Assembly (NCBI GenBank): GCA_031553975.1 | Contig: JAVBKP010000141.1 | Location: forward strand, 1 to 32,292 | Origin: JAVBKP01 sp031553975 | GTDB lineage: Bacteria; Bacillota; Clostridia; Peptostreptococcales; Anaerovoracaceae | Reading direction: 5' to 3' | Length of the DNA: 32,292 bases | Part shown: one piece after another, positions 1 through 7,403 of the stretch | Numbering within the stretch: position 1 is the stretch's first letter | How the letters are laid out: the number at the start of each line of letters is the position of its first letter | Notes under the pieces: generated by a model | The model's database searches: none | What the model was told of the DNA's origin: nothing | Seen by the model: the letters and a program-made list of their open reading frames with translations, nothing else | Translations under genes and position numbers: made by a program

Positions 1-207
1 TATAGTATATGATGCTTTGATTGGTGAAGTAAAACTCCAATCTTGTCCATCAGTGCGTGTTTTTGTGATACTGTCACCTTGATTGACCAATCCAGTAATC
101 TGAGTTGCTGCATATACATTACTAATACTGTTTATATTCCCCAGTGTAAACGAAATGACGCTCACGCAAATAAGCACCGCTATAAATATCTTATTAATTT
201 TTTTCAT
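1..207 (-). CDS. Secreted protein, N-terminal fragment (runs off window)
   Basis: The leftward frame opens with ATG at 207 and stays open to base 1 (69 codons). An AAAGGGA ribosome site lies 3 bases before the start. The N-terminus is a clear signal peptide: Lys-Lys-Ile-Asn-Lys, then a hydrophobic core (IFIAVLICVSVISFTL) and a likely cleavage after a V-Y-A motif near residue 41. The mature part visible (ITGLVNQGDSITKTRTDGQD) is polar and rich in Thr and Asp. It lies downstream of the PIN toxin-antitoxin pair, separated from it by a terminator. The family cannot be recognised from this fragment; surface or secreted cargo of the element is an inference. Confidence 0.6.
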   Translation of the reverse strand, partial: MKKINKIFIAVLICVSVISFTLGNINSISNVYAATQITGLVNQGDSITKTRTDGQDWSFTSPIKASYTI

Positions 208-271
208 ATATCCCTTTCTAAAACCAACCAACATGCTGGCTTTTTCTTTTATTATTATGATTTTAGGGCAT

Positions 272-294
272 AAAAAAGCCCAGCAAATGCTGGG
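272..294 (-). terminator. Rho-independent terminator after the PIN toxin gene
   Basis: Read leftward, a 6-bp perfect stem (CCCAGC/GCTGGG, 279-294) with a 4-base loop is followed by a run of six T (272-277). It lies 12 bases after the stop of the PIN toxin gene and closes that leftward operon. Confidence 0.75.
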
Positions 295-306
295 TGAAAT
301 CTATGC

Positions 307-732
307 CTAATTTTTTAATATCTCTATAAAGCTACTAGGACCCATTGCCTTTATCGGAGATATATTGAAGTCTTTTTCATTTCGTGTGACTATAAAATCA
401 GCTTTAAAGTTAATTGCACATTCCATTTGTAAGCAGTCCTCAAAGTCCTTGAAATCACTGTTATTTAAGGCTGCTTCTATTTTGTATTGATCAATACCTA
501 CTACGTAAAAGATCTTACATACCTTTTTTAAAACATCTCTTCTTTCATCTTCAGAAAGGTGATTTCGTAAGATATAGAACAGATTAGAAACCGTATGTGC
601 CGCAACGCAGGCTTCAATTTCGCCTTGACTACATAACCTAACAACTTCTCCAGATGCTTCTGCATACGGGATTCGGTTAGCAACATAATCCATGATTACA
701 TTAGTATCTACCAGGATTTTCATATTTTTCAT
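307..732 (-). CDS. PIN-domain toxin, VapC-like ribonuclease
   Basis: This is a predicted PIN-fold endoribonuclease toxin of about 140 residues, the usual VapC size. The N-terminal strand has the signature ILVDTNVIMDY with the first metal-binding Asp. A conserved Glu follows in the region GEVVRLC, and the C-terminal half carries FEDCLQ and ADFIVTRNEKDF, matching the PIN motif that supplies the remaining acidic residues. The gene overlaps the end of its upstream partner, so translation is probably coupled. ATG codons at 732 and 723 are both possible. The upstream AGGAGG near 750 is rather far from either start, and a longer GTG/TTG-started form cannot be excluded. The pair likely serves stabilisation of the element. 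Confidence 0.85.
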   Translation of the reverse strand: MKNMKILVDTNVIMDYVANRIPYAEASGEVVRLCSQGEIEACVAAHTVSNLFYILRNHLSEDERRDVLKKVCKIFYVVGIDQYKIEAALNNSDFKDFEDCLQMECAINFKADFIVTRNEKDFNISPIKAMGPSSFIEILKN

Positions 733-958
733 ATCTTGCTGATGCAAGCTCCTCCTTCTCATCTATTCCTGAAGGAACTTTATCTCTATAAATTGCTAAA
801 CCCTCATACGCTGCTTTTGCTTCAGTTTTGCTTTTTTCCTCATATGACTCCAGTGCATATAACCCTTTAATGCCTTTTAATATATCCATCACATAATAGA
901 CCTTATCTGTAGGCATTTGCTGAATAATTTCAATTGCCTGCGTTCTCACATCTTGCAT
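701..958 (-). CDS. Antitoxin of the PIN toxin (VapB-like position)
   Basis: A small acidic protein of 85 residues is encoded directly upstream of, and overlapping, the PIN toxin. That is the gene order expected of an antitoxin that neutralises the toxin and represses the operon. The start ATG at 958 has AAAGGAG 8 bases before it, which is better than the longer frame opening at 985. The N-terminal half (QAIEIIQQMPTDKVYYVMDI) predicts two helices like those of small DUF2281-type antitoxins. The C-terminal half is Lys/Glu-rich and probably unstructured until toxin binding. I see no clear AbrB or ribbon-helix-helix motif, so the antitoxin class is open; the role is inferred from position. Confidence 0.72.
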   Translation of the reverse strand: MQDVRTQAIEIIQQMPTDKVYYVMDILKGIKGLYALESYEEKSKTEAKAAYEGLAIYRDKVPSGIDEKEELASARYEKYENPGRY

Positions 959-1045
959 AATGGACACTCCTTTCTTTAAATTCAATTAGTATATGATGTA
1001 TGTGTGCTGTTCATATCATATTTTGATTTGTGTGTTTATAAGTAA

Positions 1046-1075
1046 ATTATATACATATACCTACACATATATCAA
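1046..1075 (-). promoter_or_regulatory. Promoter of the PIN toxin-antitoxin operon
   Basis: Read leftward there is a -35 TTGATA (1070-1075), an 18-base spacer and a perfect -10 TATAAT (1046-1051), about 90 bases before the antitoxin start. The surrounding DNA is very AT-rich. Confidence 0.6.
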
Positions 1076-1119
1076 TATAAATAATAATTTTTTCTTCAAT
1101 TACTTTAAAGCGGCAAGAG

Positions 1120-1602
1120 TTATTCTTTTCTCTCTTCCCAAGAATACATAGCTGATCTCACAATCTCTGTTTTTTCAAGCAATGGCAACCTATACATGTC
1201 TTCCTCTTCTTTTAGCGCCATTAGTTTAATTGATGGACCATGAATTACTGACGTAAAGCCTTTTTGGTCTGTATGGGTATATGGGTATGTAATTGCTATG
1301 GCTGTTCCAGTTAGGATGCCTTCTTGGTATTGGCGCATTGTTTCGTCAAAGATTGTTATGACTGTGTTGTAGTCTTCTGGAACGGTATTTTCAACGTAAT
1401 TAACCACTTCTTCGTCGTTGAATATGATGTAGCCTTCTGCATAGCTTTCTTCGTCTATAGAAAAAATAGCGCCTGATGCGCTGTCTTCTAATTTTGTCTT
1501 TATGACTTTTTCGGCAGTTTCTACGTGAATGAAGTCTATTTGGAATACTATGGATAATATAGAAATTGTTGCTATGCCAAAGAAAATGAGTAGTTGTTTC
1601 AT
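1120..1602 (-). CDS. Small membrane-anchored protein, pilin/TadE-like architecture, unrecognised
   Basis: This 160-residue protein has one N-terminal hydrophobic segment (residues about 3-22) directly after Met-Lys-Gln, followed by an extracytoplasmic domain rich in Glu, Asp and Tyr. Its ATG overlaps the TGA of the upstream gene (ATGA), so the two are translationally coupled and probably work together. The layout (short basic start, hydrophobic helix, mixed alpha/beta domain) resembles pseudopilin or TadE-like subunits found near conjugation genes in Clostridia, but I cannot see a diagnostic motif. Its location downstream of a TcpC-like gene suggests a part in the cell-surface side of DNA transfer. 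That is an inference. Confidence 0.72.
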   Translation of the reverse strand: MKQLLIFFGIATISILSIVFQIDFIHVETAEKVIKTKLEDSASGAIFSIDEESYAEGYIIFNDEEVVNYVENTVPEDYNTVITIFDETMRQYQEGILTGTAIAITYPYTHTDQKGFTSVIHGPSIKLMALKEEEDMYRLPLLEKTEIVRSAMYSWEERKE

Positions 1603-2012
1603 GGCGCCAACAGCTCGCTTGAAACAGAATTTTCAATGATAATCTTGCCCTGGTTATCTTCGTCTTCTATTCCTAAAAGTCCAGCGCCTGCCATTATTTT
1701 CTTCACTGGTATTTCTACTCTATAATAAATCTGTTCTGCGCCTTGGTAATCATTTGTCCTATATTTAGGTGTATTGGTTGCAATTACAATAATCTCATCC
1801 TTTTTTACCTTTAACCTGTCTGCAATCGCTTCTTGTAGATTGTCCATATTCTCCACTGTAAAGCACCCATCGCGTTTGGCTTGCTCTTTTGCTACGTCAA
1901 TGGTCTCATAAATAAAATTATTTGTGGTTGCATGTTGTTGATCTAGTGCAAATTGTGAGACAAATAGTAATAAAAGGGGTAGTACTGCACACATAACGAT
2001 AATTTGTTTCAA
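1599..2012 (-). CDS. Small membrane-anchored protein, pilin/TadE-like architecture, unrecognised
   Basis: A 137-residue protein starts at a TTG (2012) preceded at good spacing by GGGAGGAAGG. It begins Met-Lys-Gln-Ile-Ile, then a hydrophobic helix to about residue 22, and an outer domain ending in a conserved-looking core with YYRVEIPVKKIMAGAGLLG. The next gene starts inside its stop codon, and the two share N-terminal style, suggesting paralogous minor-pilin-like subunits. It follows the TcpC-like gene by about 50 bases in the same direction. Function is unknown; a role as an envelope component of the transfer apparatus fits the neighbours. The TTG start is supported by the ribosome site, since the next in-frame ATG falls inside the hydrophobic helix. 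Confidence 0.72.
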   Translation of the reverse strand: MKQIIVMCAVLPLLLLFVSQFALDQQHATTNNFIYETIDVAKEQAKRDGCFTVENMDNLQEAIADRLKVKKDEIIVIATNTPKYRTNDYQGAEQIYYRVEIPVKKIMAGAGLLGIEDEDNQGKIIIENSVSSELLAP

Positions 2013-2061
2013 GTTTACCTTCCTCCCTTCTGTTTAGTTTATGGGTATGTATTTTGTTGTT

Positions 2062-2676
2062 TTATTTCAGATTTCCACAATTCGCCAACGGTAGACTTAA
2101 TGGATCCATCCCCGCCTGCCACCATGGTATATATGGCAACTCTGGGATGATCACAGGCAGATCATACACAACAAATTGTCCGTCTGTATAAAAAATTGGC
2201 ACTCTGAGGCAAATGTCCTTCTCAGATATAGCAGCATCACTGGATAGAGGTGTATATCTTATTTTTGCAACTACATCGACATCAACGTAATCACCTGCAC
2301 TAAATATGACCTCAGATGCTCTGGCTTTAATGACTTCCATAGTAGATACGTTAGCTCTCAAAGGCTTGATTTCAACTTGATTTGACAAGTATTTTTTGAT
2401 CCGAGTATTGTAGTCATCACCCGGTTTCCCGCTGAAGGTGTAATACTCCCAAACAAATCCTTCTGCAAAAGCCGCCGCTCCAACTTGCTTTTGATAGGTC
2501 TGTTCAATTTGCTGCTTGTTGGACTGAACCATGGTTCTTACTTGCTGCGCTTGTCCCATCGATAAAATGCTTTGTACTCCTTTTATCAATAAAAAAATGA
2601 CTACAATCCAGAGTAAGATTGCAGCCACTTTTTTAGGTGTGGTTGATTTTATTTTATTTAGTTTCATGTTTTGCAC
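2062..2676 (-). CDS. TcpC-like conjugative transfer protein
   Basis: The 204-residue protein has a cytoplasmic Lys-rich N-terminus, one TM helix (about residues 17-36) and a periplasm-facing region. The motif AAFAEGFVWEYYTF, followed by a segment with LSNQVEIKPL, is typical of the TcpC / Tn916 Orf13 family (PF12642). TcpC proteins are bitopic, VirB8-like scaffold components of Gram-positive conjugation machines, with two NTF2-like domains. Here only about one and a half domains' worth of sequence is present, so the protein is shorter than TcpC of pCW3. The GTG at 2676 has AAAGGA at good spacing; ATG at 2667 is the alternative. Neighbours (FtsK-like ATPase, small membrane proteins) support a transfer role. 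Confidence 0.72.
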   Translation of the reverse strand: MQNMKLNKIKSTTPKKVAAILLWIVVIFLLIKGVQSILSMGQAQQVRTMVQSNKQQIEQTYQKQVGAAAFAEGFVWEYYTFSGKPGDDYNTRIKKYLSNQVEIKPLRANVSTMEVIKARASEVIFSAGDYVDVDVVAKIRYTPLSSDAAISEKDICLRVPIFYTDGQFVVYDLPVIIPELPYIPWWQAGMDPLSLPLANCGNLK

Positions 2677-2714
2677 TTAATTTTCCTTTCTTGTTAAAAT
2701 TTCAAGGTATATGT

Positions 2715-2740
2715 AAAAAGAGAACCTTGTGCAGGCTCTC
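2715..2740 (-). terminator. Terminator after the TPR gene
   Basis: Read leftward, an 8-bp stem with one internal mismatch (2720-2727 with 2733-2740) is followed by five T (2715-2719). It lies 8 bases past the stop codon of the TPR protein gene and separates it from the TcpC-like gene. Confidence 0.65.
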
Positions 2741-2747
2741 ACAAATT

Positions 2748-4247
2748 TTATTTATATTTTTTAGGGTCTAATGCTTTAGCTTTATCTCTATCGGCTTTTG
2801 CATCGTCATTTCTCCCCAATGCCTCCAATGTATCTGCGCGATGAATATAATGCTCTGCATAATTAGGGTCTAGCTCTATTGCTTTGTCATGCGCTACTAA
2901 AGCTTCATTATAATTACCTCGCGCATGTAGCAATTCGCCACGACTACTATAGAATGTCGCGTTTGGATCTAGCTCTATAGCTTTATCAATGTCTCTTACC
3001 GCTTCATTATATTGTTTAAGCTTAAAATATAAATAACCGCGATTATTATAAGCATTTGGGTCTTTTGGGTCCAGTTCTATGGCCTTATTGCAATCTTGTA
3101 TACTATCTTCGTATTTTTCTAAGTTTATATATAATCCCCCACGATTAACATAAGCTTCAGGCCCCTCTGGGTTCAGCTCTATGGCCTTATTATAATCCTT
3201 TATTGCTTCTTCATATTTTTCTAATTTCTCATATAAAACACCTCGATTAAAATAAACCTTCGAGTCTTCTAGCTTCAGTTCTATCGCCTTATTGTAATCT
3301 TTCATTGCTTCTTCATATTTTTCTAAGTCCACATATACAAGACCTCGATTAACATAAGCCGCTGAATATTCTGGGTTCAGTTCTATCGCCTTATTGTAAT
3401 CTTTCAAAGCTTCTTCATACTTTTCAATTTCATCTCTTGCATAGGCACAACTAAAATAATACTCTGCTTTTTTAGGGTCCAATTCTATTGCTTTTGACAG
3501 CAGTGAAACTTTCTTATTATTATCGTCACAAAGCATGGCCTCAAGATAAATAGACCTAGCTTTATCAATATTATCTTCACTCAAAGAAGGAATATCTCTT
3601 GTGTTCTTTGGATCAACTATTTTGTTGGTCACACCAACTGATTGATCTATTGCCTTATCCAACCTTAATATTTCCTGATTCATTTGATTTATTTTTTCAT
3701 TAACATCACTAGACAATTCTTCTTGTACAGCTTCCATAGATTTAATTTGACTTTCTGCCGAAGCAACTGCCTCACGGGCTGAATTCAATGCCTCGTTAAT
3801 TTTTATCACTTGATCTTTTTGAAGAAAGAAATAGTTCAAAAAAGGTATTGCAAGATTTAGTAATGCAATAGCTGCCATTGCTATAGTTAAGATGGTTGAA
3901 AGATTACTAGAGTTTGTATCATATTGCGCTTGCATAATGGATAATGCTTCTGCCAGTGTTACTGTATTATCAGTGTTTACTTCATTAGATATGGTAGTCA
4001 ACACCTCTGGTTGATTACCATTTTGGCTATTTAATTCAGATGCAAATACAGGTACTGCGCTATCTGTTAATTCTTCTAGGCTAATAATTATTTGATCTAT
4101 TTGAGCTTGCTGTTGCTTATTGTCTCTAAAAATTTGAAATGCAAAAATCACAGCTAATATAATAGCTATAATTAAGATTAACACTGTAATCGCATAAGCA
4201 GTATATGGTATCCCCCAAAAATATTTTTTTTCATCTTGATTCGACAT
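2748..4247 (-). CDS. Membrane-anchored tetratricopeptide (TPR) repeat protein
   Basis: The 499-residue protein has two hydrophobic segments (about 15-38 and 118-142) with a short outward-facing region between them. A coiled coil rich in Glu/Gln/Asn (about 150-210) follows, then seven or so 34-residue TPR units to the C-terminus. The units carry the signature Y-x-x-A-x-x-D-Y/C-N-K-A-I-E-L-x-P. TPR arrays bind peptides or partner proteins; the topology places the array in the cytoplasm tethered to the membrane. The gene has its own terminator and sits between the coupling ATPase and TcpC-like genes. It may be cargo or a scaffold for the transfer complex. Several TPR units are nearly identical, suggesting recent tandem amplification. 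The function is otherwise unknown. Confidence 0.85.
   Translation of the reverse strand: MSNQDEKKYFWGIPYTAYAITVLILIIAIILAVIFAFQIFRDNKQQQAQIDQIIISLEELTDSAVPVFASELNSQNGNQPEVLTTISNEVNTDNTVTLAEALSIMQAQYDTNSSNLSTILTIAMAAIALLNLAIPFLNYFFLQKDQVIKINEALNSAREAVASAESQIKSMEAVQEELSSDVNEKINQMNQEILRLDKAIDQSVGVTNKIVDPKNTRDIPSLSEDNIDKARSIYLEAMLCDDNNKKVSLLSKAIELDPKKAEYYFSCAYARDEIEKYEEALKDYNKAIELNPEYSAAYVNRGLVYVDLEKYEEAMKDYNKAIELKLEDSKVYFNRGVLYEKLEKYEEAIKDYNKAIELNPEGPEAYVNRGGLYINLEKYEDSIQDCNKAIELDPKDPNAYNNRGYLYFKLKQYNEAVRDIDKAIELDPNATFYSSRGELLHARGNYNEALVAHDKAIELDPNYAEHYIHRADTLEALGRNDDAKADRDKAKALDPKKYK
3050..3470 (-). repeat. Tandem 102-bp TPR-coding repeats
   Basis: Within the TPR gene, blocks with almost the same DNA, such as TATTGCTTCTTCATATTTTT, recur at about 102-base intervals (for example near 3201, 3303 and, more diverged, 3405 and 3099). 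One block corresponds to one 34-residue TPR unit. Similarity at the DNA level points to recent duplication or conversion, and the copy number may vary between strains. Confidence 0.7.
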
Positions 4248-4345
4248 AATATTATTCCTTTCGACTATAAATCTTAAGGAGATACTACTACAAACCGAGC
4301 ATTTTTACAAGAACTATTACCTATTAGATTTTTATTGCTGCACCT

Positions 4346-5842
4346 CTAAAACCCTTCATATCCATCTTCTTCTTCTGCCCACTCTCCCTCCTGCATTGGG
4401 TCCCAGTCGCTTTCAAAGGCCTCTTCCTGCATTTCATCTACTGCTGTTTCGGTAAATTCGTCATCATATGCGTTGATCAGCATTCCGCCTTTCACATAGT
4501 CGCCTTTAATAACCGAAGAATCGTTAAAGTTGTATGCTTGAAATTCGTAGGTGTCGGACCCTATTGTGTACATAAAGCGTCCTCGTGTATCTCCCATATT
4601 GCTGGCCTTTGTGTTTCCAAGAACCATAAGTGAGGCCTGCTCATCCACCATTCTCCCGCTGATTCTGATCGGAAGGTTATTTTTGATCTGGCCTGTGATT
4701 ACTTTTGCATCTGGTCTTTGGGTTCCTAAGAACATATTAATCCCTGGAGCCCTGGAGAGCCTTGCCAATGTGGACATTTCTTTTTCTATGTCGTAAAAGA
4801 CTTCCTTTTCTTCTTTTCTCAGCCCCGTTTTATCAAGCATTTCCGCCACTTCATCACAAAAAAGAGCAATACGGCATAGTTGATTATCTGGAAACTTTTT
4901 ATTGTACTCAGATAAATTCTTTACACCAGTCTGCCTAAAAACCTTTAGCCGAAGCGCATTTTCTGCAGTTAATTCTTTTAGCATTTCCACTGCATCCTGA
5001 CGATCAGTGATTACCTGACCAAAATGTTCATAATCAGTACCAAATTCTACGCCGCCTTTGAAATCAAGCATGTATACTTTTGCGCCCTTTTTGATACATT
5101 GCCATAGTAGGCATCGTATTAAAACCGACTTGCCACTGCCTGTAACACCCGCAATCAGTCCATGTGGTACTTTGTTTAGATCAAAAGTAACATCTTCAAG
5201 CATTGATTTTCCAATTGTAAGTACAAAGTCTTTCTCTATAACGTATTCGTTATTCCAAGGCAAGTTATCCTCCAACCCTAACTCCGTAGGTACTGTATGC
5301 ACCATTATGACCTTTTTAGATTTTTTTGTATTGTAAATCTTTGTAATATTGCAATCCAGTGCAGTCTCCAATTCTAATATTTTCGACTTCCAATCACTCA
5401 TTGTAAGTCCCGCACTATAAAATGAAAGAATGATTTCTTTGCCATCCTGCCGCTGGGATATGAATTGAGGATAGATCTTCCCTTTACCGCAAAATCCGAT
5501 TTCTTCAAACTTCTTCTGATAGTCATCTTTCATATTCGTTTTGCCTAAGCCAAATAAAATTAAAACTGCAATAGGTAGTGCTGGCAATGCATATATCGCC
5601 AGTTTCACTATATGAATTTTACCCTCTATCCCTGTAGCGGCAACGAGAGTATCTCTCAAGATGAATCCCACAATTGCAACTATTATGGAAATAAAAAAGC
5701 CGATGCATTTGAACTTACTACTCTTCAGTTCCTTTACACCAGCAAATATTGCTTTAAAAAATCTGATTATGCTTTGCCCTATAGCTTCCAGCTCCGCATC
5801 GCCTCTATCTTGCTTGATTTGTTTTTTCTCTTTTACACTCAT
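4346..5842 (-). CDS. FtsK/SpoIIIE-family DNA translocase, TcpA-like coupling ATPase
   Basis: This 498-residue protein has two N-terminal TM segments (about 45-65 and 80-100), an intermediate domain, and an FtsK/HerA motor domain. Walker A is GVTGSGKSVL and Walker B is ALFCDEVAE, with GINMFLGTQRPDA further on. It lacks the long linker and gamma winged-helix domain of chromosomal FtsK, matching TcpA (pCW3) or Orf21 (Tn916), which pump or couple DNA to the conjugation pore. ATG at 5842 has GGAAGG 8 bases upstream; an in-frame TTG 6 bases earlier is less likely. One copy of the 15-bp palindrome lies 32 bases upstream of the start, between this gene and the integrase, suggesting regulation by its ligand. 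The C-terminus is very acidic. Confidence 0.88.
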   Translation of the reverse strand: MSVKEKKQIKQDRGDAELEAIGQSIIRFFKAIFAGVKELKSSKFKCIGFFISIIVAIVGFILRDTLVAATGIEGKIHIVKLAIYALPALPIAVLILFGLGKTNMKDDYQKKFEEIGFCGKGKIYPQFISQRQDGKEIILSFYSAGLTMSDWKSKILELETALDCNITKIYNTKKSKKVIMVHTVPTELGLEDNLPWNNEYVIEKDFVLTIGKSMLEDVTFDLNKVPHGLIAGVTGSGKSVLIRCLLWQCIKKGAKVYMLDFKGGVEFGTDYEHFGQVITDRQDAVEMLKELTAENALRLKVFRQTGVKNLSEYNKKFPDNQLCRIALFCDEVAEMLDKTGLRKEEKEVFYDIEKEMSTLARLSRAPGINMFLGTQRPDAKVITGQIKNNLPIRISGRMVDEQASLMVLGNTKASNMGDTRGRFMYTIGSDTYEFQAYNFNDSSVIKGDYVKGGMLINAYDDEFTETAVDEMQEEAFESDWDPMQEGEWAEEEDGYEGF

Positions 5843-5873
5843 ATCCAAGTCCTTCCGTCATTTGATTTTGTTT

Positions 5874-5888
5874 GTGCCCAATGGGCAC
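5874..5888. promoter_or_regulatory. Palindrome copy 1 (putative ParB/operator site)
   Basis: GTGCCCAATGGGCAC, 7-bp perfect arms around a central A. It lies 32 bases upstream of the FtsK/TcpA-like start and just before the integrase stop. Read leftward, TATTAAT precedes it closely, a possible -10. Confidence 0.75.
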
Positions 5889-5892
5889 GGAA

Positions 5893-6735
5893 TTAATAGT
5901 CCTCACCATCGCCGTTGATATAGACATTTGTTGTCTTAACATTTTCATGCCCCAATTCATGCCCTACAGCTCGCTTTGCTTGCCTCTTGCCCTTGCCTTC
6001 CTCAATCTCAGCACGATACCTCTTGCGAGCATTTATGCGCCTCAAATCATGTGTCTGCATCCCATATTCCCTTGCCTTTTTTCTTAAATATGCTGATGAG
6101 TAAAATAATTTTTCTTCCTTATTTGAATCTGCAATATGTTGTTGCAGTTCAGCGTACAAATACCCATCGTCCATTACATGAACTTCTCTAGCTTTGCGTC
6201 CCTTACCATTTCTCACTTGCAAGTCTATTTTCCCATCCTGATGAAAAGTAACATCCTCTGATGTGAGGTCTGCAATCTCACTTACCCGCAGTCCTGATTT
6301 AGCCTGGAGGCGAAAAGCCAATTTAAGTTTTTTATTATTTAATCGGTTATATTTCTTTTCATATGTTTGCTCTGGCAGCACAAGGGGTTTACCATTTGGG
6401 TCTGTGTTCTTGCAAAACTCCCGTAGCCTAGCATACGGTTCACCATACAGCAAGGTCTTTTCTTTATGCAAAACATCTTTTTCGTATTTCCTTACCGCTG
6501 ATATGAACTTTGACACCTGTTTGTTGGTTTTGCAGAGCTGCATGATAGCTGTCTCAATTTGAGTCGGCGTAATTATTTCTCTCCCTGGGAAACGAACATC
6601 TGCAACTGGGTTTTGAGAAAGGTATTTATTAATGTTGGACATGCATGAAACGTAGTATTCTAGTGTCTCTGGCGCCAAAGTGCTATCAATTACTTGTTGC
6701 TCCAATATTTCTTCAAATTTTTCTATATTTAACAT
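5893..6735 (-). CDS. Tyrosine-type site-specific recombinase (integrase)
   Basis: This 280-residue protein is a phage-integrase-family recombinase likely to insert and excise the element. The N-terminal half is a SAM-like core-binding domain (about 1-110). The catalytic domain shows the first Arg in SGLRVSEIADL, the H-x-x-R box in THDLRRINARKRY, the second His region in GHELGHENVKTT and the nucleophile Tyr in NVYING, about nine residues from the end. It is divergently oriented from a small operon with an HTH regulator, a common arrangement for lysogeny-like control. ATG at 6735 has GAAAGG 8 bases upstream; the GTG at 6741 is too close to that site. Being about 6 kb inside the apparent right end is unusual for an integrase, which normally sits beside an att site. 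Confidence 0.92.
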   Translation of the reverse strand: MLNIEKFEEILEQQVIDSTLAPETLEYYVSCMSNINKYLSQNPVADVRFPGREIITPTQIETAIMQLCKTNKQVSKFISAVRKYEKDVLHKEKTLLYGEPYARLREFCKNTDPNGKPLVLPEQTYEKKYNRLNNKKLKLAFRLQAKSGLRVSEIADLTSEDVTFHQDGKIDLQVRNGKGRKAREVHVMDDGYLYAELQQHIADSNKEEKLFYSSAYLRKKAREYGMQTHDLRRINARKRYRAEIEEGKGKRQAKRAVGHELGHENVKTTNVYINGDGEDY

Positions 6736-6788
6736 TTTCACGGCCTTTCGTCTATTCTAAAATTTTCTTAATTATTTCAAAAAATTTG

Positions 6789-6817
6789 TTGACCAGCACG
6801 TTAAGACGTGCTATAAT
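6789..6817 (+). promoter_or_regulatory. Promoter with operator in the spacer, small HTH operon
   Basis: A -35 TTGACC (6789-6794) and a perfect -10 TATAAT (6812-6817) are separated by 17 bases. The spacer is almost wholly an inverted repeat, AGCACGT-TAAG-ACGTGCT (6795-6812). A protein bound there would block RNA polymerase, so this is a repressible promoter; the HTH protein encoded downstream is the natural candidate. It diverges from the integrase gene. Confidence 0.8.
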
Positions 6818-6844
6818 TAAAACATAGAAAGGAGGTGAACACAT

Positions 6845-6955
6845 GTGGATGACATAATAAAAGCTCTCACAGCCATATGGTTGGTAACTCAAATAGTCGA
6901 GAAACTTTCACAGTTACATACCAAACGGCGCAAGAGCCACAGACGGAGGCGATAA
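6845..6955 (+). CDS. 36-residue hydrophobic peptide with strongly basic tail
   Basis: A GTG at 6845 has AGGAGG 9 bases upstream and opens a 36-codon frame 28 bases after a strong -10 box. An overlapping ATG at 6843 gives only a 4-codon peptide. The peptide starts DDIIKALTAIWLVTQIVEKL, an amphipathic or membrane-inserting helix, and ends with about ten Lys/Arg/His. The plan of one hydrophobic helix plus a basic tail is shared by many small membrane-active peptides of Gram-positive plasmids, including type I toxins, but no specific family is recognised. A hairpin (6945-6962) overlaps the stop codon. A toxin-like or regulatory role is speculation. Confidence 0.5.
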   Translation: MDDIIKALTAIWLVTQIVEKLSQLHTKRRKSHRRRR

Positions 6956-7005
6956 AGCCTCCCTCCCCTTTGGGGGATTATGTTTAGTATACCACATTGT
7001 ACATT

Positions 7006-7173
7006 ATGAGACAATTAAGCAACCTTATCACTATGATTTTAATTTTATTTGTTGTCATCAAGGTTATTGACTTTGCAAATATGGTTTGGTTAGATTATAT
7101 TATCCTTGCCTTATTTGCCGTTAATATAGTTTTAACCTTGATTTCATTAAGGAGTGACCGTCATGAATCTTAA
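7006..7173 (+). CDS. Small two-TM membrane protein (55 residues)
   Basis: The frame from ATG 7006 encodes two hydrophobic segments (ITMILILFVVIKVI and YIILALFAVNIVLTLI) separated by a short polar turn, ending with a charged tail. It runs 11 bases into the start of the HTH gene, an overlap typical of coupled genes. There is no clear ribosome site before the ATG; TTG at 6997 is an alternative. The coherent membrane topology over the whole frame is the main evidence that it is real. It sits between the basic peptide and HTH gene in one rightward operon. Function unknown. Confidence 0.5.
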   Translation: MRQLSNLITMILILFVVIKVIDFANMVWLDYIILALFAVNIVLTLISLRSDRHES

Positions 7174-7351
7174 AACTATTCGCTTATCCAAAGGGCTATC
7201 TGTGCCCGCATTGGTTGAGTTGTCGACTGTCCCTCGTCGTACCATCCAGGATATTGAAAAAAGTGGCGACTGTAAAGTCTCCACTGCAATTAAACTAGCA
7301 GATGCCTTAGAAGTCACGCTAGATGAACTTTGCCGAACGCAGGAGGAATAA
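7163..7351 (+). CDS. Small XRE-family helix-turn-helix regulator
   Basis: This 62-residue protein is a single Cro/CI-type HTH domain. The pattern is an opening helix with RLSKGLSVPALVELS, then VPRRTIQDIEKSGDCKVSTA as the turn and recognition helix, and ALEVTLDELC as the closing helix. AAGGAG lies 8 bases before ATG 7163, better than the GTG 9 bases earlier. It is the last gene of a small rightward operon closed by a strong terminator. It probably represses the operon promoter at 6789-6817 through the inverted repeat in the spacer, and perhaps the divergent integrase. Confidence 0.88.
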   Translation: MNLKTIRLSKGLSVPALVELSTVPRRTIQDIEKSGDCKVSTAIKLADALEVTLDELCRTQEE

Positions 7352-7367
7352 TCCTCCTGCGTTTTTT
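7338..7367 (+). terminator. Strong terminator of the HTH operon
   Basis: A 10-bp perfect stem (7338-7347 with 7352-7361), an ATAA loop containing the HTH stop codon, and six T (7362-7367). It ends the rightward operon just before the convergent YdjM-like gene. Confidence 0.92.
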
Positions 7368-7403
7368 ATGAACTCAACGAACTAATCCAACCTTTGTCAA
7401 TTT

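Noticed and set aside
3050..3470. CRISPR-like repeats
   Set aside because: The spacing is 102 bases and the repeats are in frame, coding TPR units; there are no unique spacers.
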